NCBI RefSeq assembly: GCF_018282095.1
Contig: NZ_CP074127.1
Location: 1-64,000 of the forward strand
Direction: 5' to 3'
Origin: Pseudovibrio brasiliensis
GTDB taxonomy: Bacteria; Pseudomonadota; Alphaproteobacteria; Rhizobiales; Stappiaceae
Length of the DNA: 64,000 nucleotides
Position numbers and translations under genes: made by a program. Under the pieces are notes generated by a model that was not told the DNA's origin, made no database searches, and saw only the letters and a list, made by a program, of their open reading frames with translations. Position 1 is the first letter of the stretch; the number at the start of each line of letters is the position of its first letter. Positions 50,001 through 57,431 of the stretch are shown in pieces.

Positions 50001-50774
50001 ATGGCGGTTCATTTTGAGGTTGAAGGGACGACAGCGATCATCACGCTGGACCGGCCTGAGCGACGCAATGCGGTGGATGGAGAGACGGCGCAGCTGCTGG
50101 TGGATGCCTTCACCCGTTTTGATCAGGATGACAGCCTTTCCGTTGCCGTGTTCACTGGATCTGAAGGCACATTCTGTGCAGGTGCTGACCTGAAAGCCAT
50201 TTCCGAAGGCAACCTCAACATCCTGAAAGAAGAGGGCGATTTTGCCCCGATGGGTCCATCCCGCATGCGGCTTTCCAAGCCCGTGATCGCGGCAATTGAA
50301 GGCCATGCGGTGGCTGGCGGGCTGGAGCTGGCGCTCTGGGCGGACATGCGTGTTGCGGGAAAGTCGGCAGTGTTTGGCGTCTATTGTCGCCGGTTTGGGG
50401 TGCCGCTGATTGACATGGGCACCATTCGTCTTCCTCGCCTGATCGGCCAGTCCCGCGCCGCGGATATGATCCTGACAGGGCGCAGTGTGAGCGGGGAGGA
50501 AGCGGTTGCTTTTGGCCTCGTCAACCGGCTCGTGGAAGATGGTGAGGCACTCGCTAAAGCAAAGGAGCTTGCCGCGCATATCGCGCAATTTCCGCAAATG
50601 TGCATGCGTAGCGACCGGCTTTCCATGTTTGAGCAGTGGGACATGACCGAAGCTGAGGCCATCAAAAATGAAATGCGGCGCGGGCTTTCAGTGATTTCCA
50701 GCGGAGAGACCGTTTCCGGCGCAACGGCTTTCAGTCATGGCAAAGGACGCCACGGGGCAGGCGTGGAAAGCTGA
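50001..50774 (+). CDS. crotonase family enoyl-CoA hydratase/isomerase
   Basis: 257 residues of the crotonase fold: LDRPERRNAVDGETAQLL, the oxyanion-hole loop EGTFCAGADLKAIS, and PVIAAIEGHAVAGGLELALWADMRVA. Glu in GGLELAL is close to one catalytic position, while the usual second Glu region reads RFGVPLIDMGTIRLPRLIG. It would hydrate or isomerise an enoyl-CoA. It stands alone here, separated from the catabolic island at 12-21 kb. GGGGAGAGG lies before the ATG. Confidence 0.9.
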   Translation: MAVHFEVEGTTAIITLDRPERRNAVDGETAQLLVDAFTRFDQDDSLSVAVFTGSEGTFCAGADLKAISEGNLNILKEEGDFAPMGPSRMRLSKPVIAAIEGHAVAGGLELALWADMRVAGKSAVFGVYCRRFGVPLIDMGTIRLPRLIGQSRAADMILTGRSVSGEEAVAFGLVNRLVEDGEALAKAKELAAHIAQFPQMCMRSDRLSMFEQWDMTEAEAIKNEMRRGLSVISSGETVSGATAFSHGKGRHGAGVES

Positions 50775-50927
50775 CGGGTCTTGAGCAAAAGTAAACGGAC
50801 GTGATGCAATATTGCGGGCTGGGCTAAGCCTGCTTACACCTAAACTCAAATAAGCATTACTTAACGGAAGGTATTTCTCCTAGCATGACACAATATGTCT
50901 CTCAGGACCGATTGTGGGAGGAATGCC

Positions 50928-52538
50928 GTGCCTGCTCAACCTCAAAACCCCGCTGGAAATCAGGAAAAACTGCCGCCAGAGCAAGAGCAATGGCTGGATG
51001 CCGTGGAACGGGCGCTGAACGTCCGGCTGGGTGAAATTCCCCCTCAGGGTGATAATGACGCCGAGCCAATGATTGTCGACGGGCCTGAGGAAGAGCGCGG
51101 CGAGTTCATGGCCATCGTTGAGGATGAAGAGCAGGAAAACATCGAGGAAGGCATCGAGCAGCGGGCAACGCATGATGAGCAGGGCCGTGTCATTGAGGAG
51201 CGGGGTGAGTTTCTGGCGCTTGGCGATGATGAGGACGAACGCGATATTGAGCGGGGCATTGAGCAACGCGGTGTAGACCTACGGCAACCGGAAGTCCCGT
51301 TTGACGCCCCGCCTCCTTACGATCCTCCGCCACCTTATGAAGCGGGTGAACAGGAGGATATGGATGACGAGGAGTTTGAGGAACTGGAACGGCCCGAGCA
51401 CCGTGAGTTGCATCAGCGTGATCCGCAGCCGGGGGATGGGGAACAGCAGCCTCGTGTTTACAATGAGATGCCACAGGCTAACAGCCCAATCCGAGTGAAC
51501 CGGAAAAATGATGGCACCATGGTTATTGATCGCAGGTCAGTCCCAGCCACGATTAAAGCCAAACGGGACCGCAGGTTAGGTCGGCGTGATAAGGTGACTT
51601 ATGAACCAACACAGCACTCGATGAATATTGAAGGGCTGATCACTCCGCCAAATCAGGTCGAGCATGAGCGCCTGCAAAGTGTATTTGCCTCGGGGGCGAC
51701 AGGCTACCTACAGAAGTTTCCAGATATCGAAGACTCCGTGATCAAGCGGTGTCATGCGATGAAAAACGGAGATGGCTCCTTACAGTTTATCGGTGCAGAC
51801 CAAGTGGTCCATGAGACCAAGATCCTCACGGCCCTCTCTCACTTTAAGGATGCGAAGGGAGCCGAAAACATCATCGAATATCGTGGCTCAGGCATCTCTC
51901 AGTTTGGGGAGCCGTTCCTGATTATGGAAGAGATGAACGGTGGCACGCTGGCAAACCGCATTCCTGATGATCGCGGTCTGGAAGAGCCTCAACTGAATGA
52001 TTTCGCAAAAGGTGTCCTTTCCGGCATGGCGTTTTTGCAAAACCGGAATATTATCCATCAGGACCTGAAGGCGGATAACATTCTGTTTCGTGACAATGAT
52101 AGTACTGTGCCGGTTATCAGTGATTTTGATACTGCCTCAGCACATGAGGGTATAGCCTCTGACCACGAAAATGGCCGGGACTTTGGCTATAAGAGAGGCG
52201 GTTCGCCCGATATTCAACCGCCGGAAGTATACGATGAAAATGGCCAGATGACTGGCAAGATCGACTCCTGGAATGGCGGAGTTCTGATGTTACAAGCGGC
52301 AATTGGTAATGAGGGGCGACAAGCTTTCCTTGATGAAACCGCAGAGTTTCGCGCACGCGACGGACGTAGAGATCAGGGGCTTTATGATGCCTTTCTTGAT
52401 CCGCGCATCGCGAATGTGCCACCAAACATTCAGGCGGTGATCAAAGGACTTCTGAGGGTAGATCTCAACGAGCGCATGACCGCGGAGCAGGCCTTAGCGC
52501 TGATTGAAGACCAGCCGGAGGGTGAGGAGCAGCAGTAG
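50928..52538 (+). CDS. putative exported protein kinase with PPxY motifs
   Basis: 536 residues from GTG 50928 (GGGAGGA upstream). N-terminal motif EQEQWLDAVERALNVRL (18-34) is shared with the paralogue at 52694 and the protein at 34845. Two acidic repeats start at 55 and 90 (EERGEF ... EEGIEQR), then the segment FDAPPPYDPPPPYEAG (125-140) contains two PPxY motifs. A kinase-like domain follows: VIKR (Lys 273), catalytic HQDLKADN (Asp 379, Lys 381, Asn 384) and DFD (399-401) in place of DFG. It probably transfers phosphate to Ser/Thr. No Sec signal. Export to a eukaryotic host, with WW-domain contact through PPxY, is inference. Confidence 0.75.
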   Translation: MPAQPQNPAGNQEKLPPEQEQWLDAVERALNVRLGEIPPQGDNDAEPMIVDGPEEERGEFMAIVEDEEQENIEEGIEQRATHDEQGRVIEERGEFLALGDDEDERDIERGIEQRGVDLRQPEVPFDAPPPYDPPPPYEAGEQEDMDDEEFEELERPEHRELHQRDPQPGDGEQQPRVYNEMPQANSPIRVNRKNDGTMVIDRRSVPATIKAKRDRRLGRRDKVTYEPTQHSMNIEGLITPPNQVEHERLQSVFASGATGYLQKFPDIEDSVIKRCHAMKNGDGSLQFIGADQVVHETKILTALSHFKDAKGAENIIEYRGSGISQFGEPFLIMEEMNGGTLANRIPDDRGLEEPQLNDFAKGVLSGMAFLQNRNIIHQDLKADNILFRDNDSTVPVISDFDTASAHEGIASDHENGRDFGYKRGGSPDIQPPEVYDENGQMTGKIDSWNGGVLMLQAAIGNEGRQAFLDETAEFRARDGRRDQGLYDAFLDPRIANVPPNIQAVIKGLLRVDLNERMTAEQALALIEDQPEGEEQQ

Positions 52539-52693
52539 CTGCAATTTTCATGATTTTGGTAGGCCCGCTTACACGCTGTTTTGGCTGTTTGCTTTTCAGC
52601 GCATAGGGGAACAACGATACTTCCCTTCACGGCAGGCTGAGAAGAGGAGATCTCGAGTGGTTTGCAAGGCCGGTGAAGTTTCCGGAGGTGACA

Positions 52694-53860
52694 ATGGCTG
52701 ATTATGACCAGTGGCTCAATGCCGTCGCCAACGAGCTGAGTATCGACCTACCGCCAGATCCTTCTGCTGCGGACGGTAGCGTGCGTGGTGAGCCTCGCGA
52801 AACCCCTCCTGATGACAGCCCAATCAGAGTGCAGAGTAAGTCAGATGGCAGCATGGTGATTGAGCCAAGCTCTGTGCCCACCGCTTTCCAACCCGGCAAC
52901 ACCAACGGTGGCAAGCAGCCTTATGGCAACATGTTCAGCATCTCCGAAGAGCATGCCGTGGATGTTACCGGTAAGGTGAGCCCACCTATTACGGGCGGTG
53001 CAGCCAATGCTGAAAACGTGTTGTCCTATGATGCCTCCGGTGTGGTGCAGGACTATCCGCATATGGAAAACGCGGTGATCAAACGCCCCAATGCTTACGC
53101 TGCCGGACCGGATTCTCCGCCAACCTTTGTGGGTGCTGAACTGCTGGTGCATGAGGCCAAGATCCTCACCGCGCTTGGTGAGTTTGATGAGGCGCCGGGC
53201 AGCGAAAACATCCTGAAGCTGAAAGGCGCTGGCCTTACTGAGTTTGGTGAGCCATTTGTTATTCGCGAGAAGCTGAATGGTGGCTCGCTGGATGATCGCC
53301 TGCCAGAAGACAAAGGTATGGATGAAGAGCCGTTGAATGACTTTGCTGGCGGCCTGCTCGCTGGCGTCGCGTTCCTTCAAAAGCGCAACATTTTCCATCA
53401 GGATTTAAGCACCGACACCATCCAGTTCCGTGAAGACGAAGATACCTCGCCGGTGATCACCAGCTTTGACTGCGCAACGGCTCATGAAGGCGTTGCAGCG
53501 GATTGTGAAGATGGCCAGCATTTTGAGTTGGAGATTGGCGGCACGCCCAATAACCAACCACCCGAGCGCTTTGTTGATGGAGCAGAACTGTCCTCCAAAG
53601 TGGATTCCTGGGCAGGCGGCCTTGTGTTGGTGGCAGCAGCAGCAGGCAAGAACGCACAGCAAGAACTGATTGCGGAGCTGCAGGAATTCCGCAGTGGCAG
53701 CAGCACCGACCAGTCCGAACTGGATGAAAAGCTGGAAGCACGGCTGAACGGCACGCCTGAAAACATCAAGGGTGCGATTAAGGGCCTGCTGAAACTCTCG
53801 CCAGAAGAGCGTCTTTCTGCAGAAGAAGCGCTTGGAGTTGTTGGCGAGCGTCCCGAGTAG
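52694..53860 (+). CDS. pseudokinase paralogue of the upstream kinase
   Basis: 388 residues; GGAGGTGAC before ATG 52694. N-terminal DQWLNAVANELSIDLPP (5-21), then a linker SPIRVQSKSDGSMVIEPSSVP that matches SPIRVNRKNDGTMVIDRRSVP of the kinase. The kinase-like domain aligns throughout, but catalytic residues are lost: HQDLSTDT (Asp 237 kept; Lys and Asn are Ser 239 and Thr 242) and SFD (257-259) in place of DFD. Lys 130 of VIKR is kept. It lacks the acidic repeats and PPxY segment. It is probably a pseudokinase that binds or regulates rather than phosphorylates. The kinase gene ends 155 bp upstream. Confidence 0.75.
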   Translation: MADYDQWLNAVANELSIDLPPDPSAADGSVRGEPRETPPDDSPIRVQSKSDGSMVIEPSSVPTAFQPGNTNGGKQPYGNMFSISEEHAVDVTGKVSPPITGGAANAENVLSYDASGVVQDYPHMENAVIKRPNAYAAGPDSPPTFVGAELLVHEAKILTALGEFDEAPGSENILKLKGAGLTEFGEPFVIREKLNGGSLDDRLPEDKGMDEEPLNDFAGGLLAGVAFLQKRNIFHQDLSTDTIQFREDEDTSPVITSFDCATAHEGVAADCEDGQHFELEIGGTPNNQPPERFVDGAELSSKVDSWAGGLVLVAAAAGKNAQQELIAELQEFRSGSSTDQSELDEKLEARLNGTPENIKGAIKGLLKLSPEERLSAEEALGVVGERPE

Positions 53861-54004
53861 GCGATTTGAAAATTTATTCCTGAAAGTAGTTACTTGAGGT
53901 TGGTCGTTAGATTATTCTTCTGTCAAAGGCCCTGATTGCGCTAAACGCTTTTATGCACTATGCCAAAGAAGCACGCATTTTTGAGGGCGTCTCGGGAGGG
54001 GATC

Positions 54005-54673
54005 ATGACAACTGCTGCTGCCAACTGGATCGATCGGTTCCAAGGCCTTTCCAAATTGGAAAATCACATCAGGGAAATTCTGGTTAACCGCAGCACCATC
54101 GTTTCCGTTCCCGCTGGTACTGTCATCTTTGGTCCTGGCAAGGCCCCGGAAAACCTGCTGCTTTTGCTGTCCGGTTCCGTGCGCGTGCAGCAACTTTCAG
54201 AAGGTGGACGCGAGATCATACTCTACCGTGTGCATGCGGGCGAAAGCTGCGTGCTGACCACAGCGTGTCTGCTGGCCTACGAGGATTACTCCGCAGAAGG
54301 CATCGCGGAAACGGACACACAGGCCGTTGCCATTCCGCGCATGGTGTTTGATGATCTCATCGCCCAATCCGAAACCTTCCGCCGCTTCGTATTCTCCGCT
54401 TACTCCAAGCGGATCACGGATCTGTTTCTGGTGATTGAGGAAATCGCCTTCCAGCGTATGGATATCCGCCTGGCGCAAAAGCTGCTGGAGCTTGCTGGTA
54501 GCGGCACGCAGGTTGCAACCACTCACCAGCAAATGGCCGCTGAACTGGGCACCGCCCGCGAAGTTGTCTCCCGCCAACTGCGAGAGTTCCAACGCCGCGA
54601 CTGGATCACCCAATCCCGCGGCACTATCGAAATCACCGACCGCTCAGGACTGGAAGTTCTGGCAAAGGCGTGA
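54005..54673 (+). CDS. Crp/Fnr family regulator
   Basis: 222 residues. cNMP-binding-like beta domain (about 35-125: VPAGTVIFGPGKAPENLLLLLSGSVRVQQLSEGGREIILYRVHAGESCVLTTACLL) and a winged HTH (VATTHQQMAAELGTAREVVSRQLREFQRRDWI). No N-terminal Cys cluster for an Fe-S centre. ATG 54005 has GGGAGGGG upstream. Close relatives often sit near persulfide genes; here the sulfide operon starts 1.5 kb away, and a palindrome GTGAC-TTC-GTCAC lies before it. Confidence 0.87.
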   Translation: MTTAAANWIDRFQGLSKLENHIREILVNRSTIVSVPAGTVIFGPGKAPENLLLLLSGSVRVQQLSEGGREIILYRVHAGESCVLTTACLLAYEDYSAEGIAETDTQAVAIPRMVFDDLIAQSETFRRFVFSAYSKRITDLFLVIEEIAFQRMDIRLAQKLLELAGSGTQVATTHQQMAAELGTAREVVSRQLREFQRRDWITQSRGTIEITDRSGLEVLAKA

Positions 54674-54681
54674 CTTGACGA

Positions 54682-55917
54682 CTAGCTCTTGAGCGAAACC
54701 CTTGGATCGCGGGCCATCCATTTTTGGATTTCATGGTTCTCGCGATCATAGTCATGATCTGATCGTGCTTTTTCAGGCTCAATGTGGTTGGTGTTTGTGG
54801 GGGAGGCGAAGAAGTCAAAGCCGTAGATATCTATCTGCTTGTATCCACCCAGCTCCTCCAGCAAAGCCAGCAGCCGGAAGCCTGTGCTGGGTTTTTTCTC
54901 GGCGCGGGCGTGATAGCGTTTCAGTTCCGCCGTCTTCAGCAGGTAGACAATGTCGCTGTGTTTGGCGAGCCAATGAGGCAGAGAGAAACTGCGTTCTGCC
55001 GATGTCCAGATCACCCGCTGCGCCTGCTGGCTATAGACAAAGCTTTTGGGAATATCGAGGCTAGTTGCCACCCATGACAGCTTCTGGCCGTGGCTTTTGA
55101 TGTGCGGGATTGCACCGCGATTGATCCGGATAACGATGTCATGCTGATCAATCTCCGGCCCATAATCCTTCGCGCACAATGACTGCGCGTTGCCAACCAC
55201 GGCTATGCGTTTTCCGGCAATGTCGTTCTGCAGTTCGTGTTTCGGAACATGACCTCTCAGCAGCCGCATGCGCAGCATACGCAGGATGTGCTTGCGTTTG
55301 GCAATGGAGTGCGCCCGCCTGCGTTGGCGATAAACCATCTTTAGGTTCTGTCGTGCCTCAGCCGAAACATCCCAGGTGACATAGAACTGCTGGTCGTTGT
55401 TGATGCTGCGTAAGACCTCAACATAAGGGAAGTGCTGCGAAAGTTTCTCCTGCCACCATGCTGACGAGTGCACGGTGCAATGGGCGTTGGAGCCATCGGC
55501 CAGCAAGGCTGTGGCGTAGAGTGTCGGGATATGGAAGATCACATTCTCTGATTTGGTGCGAATGTCAGCCAGTACAGCATCCAGCTCCGTCTCCGGCACA
55601 TGCTCCAGAACATCCGTGTTCAGCACAAGGTCAAACGCCCCTTCGGGAGGTGTGCTGTACTCGGGAATGCAGGGATCATAGCGGTGGGAGGCGCAACTTA
55701 GATGAGCAGCAAGTTCCTCTACCAACGAGCTTTTTCCGCAGCCATAGTCAAGAATTCTTGCTGGTTGGAGATCAGCGGCCAGCGGCAGGATCACGTCCAT
55801 CAGATAGGATGAAGATGTGCCATAGCCGGGATTGGATTTATGAAGCTGCGTGTAAAAGTCTTTGTTTGTGACGGAAACTTCGGTCAACTGGAACCTCAAC
55901 TGCTTTCTGGCCCACAT
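54682..55917 (-). CDS. fusion of SAM methyltransferase and GT29 sialyltransferase-like domain
   Basis: 411 residues. Residues about 15-200 form a class I methyltransferase-like domain (ILDYGCGKSSLVEELAAHL, FDLVLNTDVLEHVPE). Residues about 230-400 form a GT29-like domain: the L-type sialylmotif GKRIAVVGNAQSLCAKDYGPEIDQHDIVIRINRGAIPHIKSHGQKLSWVATSLDIP, the S-type motif STGFRLLALLEELGGYKQIDIYGFDFF, and a later His/Glu (THIEPEKARSDHDYDRE). It may glycosylate a surface glycan and methylate it, or use a methylated acceptor. No signal peptide. Only a weak ribosome binding site before ATG 55917. Confidence 0.82.
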   Translation of the reverse strand: MWARKQLRFQLTEVSVTNKDFYTQLHKSNPGYGTSSSYLMDVILPLAADLQPARILDYGCGKSSLVEELAAHLSCASHRYDPCIPEYSTPPEGAFDLVLNTDVLEHVPETELDAVLADIRTKSENVIFHIPTLYATALLADGSNAHCTVHSSAWWQEKLSQHFPYVEVLRSINNDQQFYVTWDVSAEARQNLKMVYRQRRRAHSIAKRKHILRMLRMRLLRGHVPKHELQNDIAGKRIAVVGNAQSLCAKDYGPEIDQHDIVIRINRGAIPHIKSHGQKLSWVATSLDIPKSFVYSQQAQRVIWTSAERSFSLPHWLAKHSDIVYLLKTAELKRYHARAEKKPSTGFRLLALLEELGGYKQIDIYGFDFFASPTNTNHIEPEKARSDHDYDRENHEIQKWMARDPRVSLKS

Positions 55918-56090
55918 TCCGGGTCACAGCGCGTACTGCGCATGTACCCTTCGCCGCTATGCTAGCCAGAAAACGGATCTCTGAAACCTACGGATTGTTC
56001 TGGGATGGGCAGCTGGCATTATGATCTCAGGGCATTTCGCGTTGATTTTTAACGTGCTTCTACAAAAAGCAACGATTGAGGCGGAGTTTG

Positions 56091-56103
56091 GTGACTTCGT
56101 CAC
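56091..56103. promoter_or_regulatory. palindrome upstream of the sulfide operon
   Basis: gtgac-ttc-gtcac is a perfect inverted repeat 57 bp before the DUF2892 gene. It resembles Crp/Fnr half-sites (TGAC ... GTCA), but with a shorter spacer than classical sites. A Crp/Fnr gene lies 1.4 kb upstream. Confidence 0.45.
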
Positions 56104-56159
56104 TGAAGCGATAGAAAAGACTCGTTATCCGTTGAGCCACGTACCTGGAGGACGAGACT

Positions 56160-56372
56160 ATGACGGCTAACGTTGGAACTATTGATCGCATTCTTCGTTT
56201 TATCATCGGTGTCGTGCTGATTGCACTGCCGCTGTCAACCACAATTTCTTTGTTTGCGCAGCCACTTTTCTTCTATGGCGCAATCATTGTCGGCATCGTA
56301 ATGCTGCTGGTTTCCGTTGTGCGGATTTGCCCGCTCTACTCCATTTTCGGAATTAAAACCTGCCGCGTTTAA
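56160..56372 (+). CDS. DUF2892 small membrane protein
   Basis: 70 residues, two transmembrane helices: TANVGTIDRILRFIIGVVLIAL ... RICPLYSIFGIKTC. Motif N-x-G-x-x-DR-x-x-R and the end CPLYxxFGIxTC are typical of DUF2892, found alone or fused to rhodanese in YgaP-like proteins, which handle persulfide sulfur. It is the first gene of the sulfide oxidation cluster. AGGAGGACG lies before the ATG. Confidence 0.88.
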   Translation: MTANVGTIDRILRFIIGVVLIALPLSTTISLFAQPLFFYGAIIVGIVMLLVSVVRICPLYSIFGIKTCRV

Positions 56373-56519
56373 GCTTGCCTCGGAGATCGCAAACTGATTT
56401 CCGACAAAAAATTATAATAAGAAAAGCTTAGGCGGCTTTGCAGGCGGTCGAACACGAAAACAATTAAGTGCACGTACCATCGACCGCCGCTGCGCACATG
56501 TTAACTTATTGAGGAAGTT

Positions 56520-57404
56520 ATGACTAACTACCCCGTAAACATGGCTGTCGAGCCTGAAGTGAAGGCCTTTTTTGACCCGGCTACACACACGATCAGCTAT
56601 GTTGTGAAAGACCCTGCCTCGTCGTCCGTTGCCATCGTGGATTCCGTCATGGATATCAACTATGCAGCGGGCCGCATTACCTATGACAATGCAGATGAAA
56701 TCATCAAATACGTGCAGGACAACAACCTCTCCGTTGAGTGGTTGATTGAGACCCACGTTCATGCAGATCACCTTTCTGCTGCGCCTTACATTCAGCAAAA
56801 GCTGGGCGGTAAGATCGGCATTGGTGAGCACATCACTGTGGTTCAGGACACCTTTGGCAAGGTGTTTAACGAAGGAACCGAATTCCAGCGCGATGGAAGC
56901 CAGTTTGACAAGCTGTTCAAGGACGGTGACAGCTATCAGATCGGCACCATGACTGCGTTTGCCATTCACACACCGGGCCACACACCAGCCTGTATGGTGC
57001 ATGTGATCGGTAACGCTGCCTTTGCAGGCGATACCCTATTTATGCCGGATGGCGGTTCTGCCCGTGCGGACTTCCCAGGCGGCGATGCTGCAACGCTCTA
57101 CGACAGCATTCAAAAAGTGCTGACACTGCCAGACGAAATGCGTCTGTTCATGTGCCACGACTACGGCCCCAATGGCCGCGACATCGCGTGGGAAACCAGC
57201 GTCAGTGATGAGAAAGAGCACAACATCCATGTCGGCAAAGGCCATTCGCGCGAAGACTTCATCAAGTTCCGTACAGAACGTGATGCACAGCTGGATGTGC
57301 CAAAACTGATCATTCCTTCCTTGCAGGTGAACATGCGTGCAGGCGAAGTGCCGACCGATGAGGACGGTGTTCCAATGCTTAAAGTGCCAGTCAACGCACT
57401 TTGA
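56520..57404 (+). CDS. MBL-fold persulfide dioxygenase-like protein
   Basis: 294 residues of the ETHE1/BLH metallo-beta-lactamase fold. Metal ligands: THVHADHLSAAPYI (HxHxDH), HTPGHTPACMVHVIG and FAGDTLFMPDGGSARADFPGG, plus a later His in MCHDYGP. It would oxidise glutathione persulfide to sulfite. It lies 27 bp upstream of the DUF442-SQR gene, and the two genes are partners in sulfide detoxification in Rhizobiales and Xylella. AGGAAGTT lies upstream of the ATG. Confidence 0.9.
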   Translation: MTNYPVNMAVEPEVKAFFDPATHTISYVVKDPASSSVAIVDSVMDINYAAGRITYDNADEIIKYVQDNNLSVEWLIETHVHADHLSAAPYIQQKLGGKIGIGEHITVVQDTFGKVFNEGTEFQRDGSQFDKLFKDGDSYQIGTMTAFAIHTPGHTPACMVHVIGNAAFAGDTLFMPDGGSARADFPGGDAATLYDSIQKVLTLPDEMRLFMCHDYGPNGRDIAWETSVSDEKEHNIHVGKGHSREDFIKFRTERDAQLDVPKLIIPSLQVNMRAGEVPTDEDGVPMLKVPVNAL

Positions 57405-57431
57405 TCTGATGATGTGAGGAGGGGAAACATC

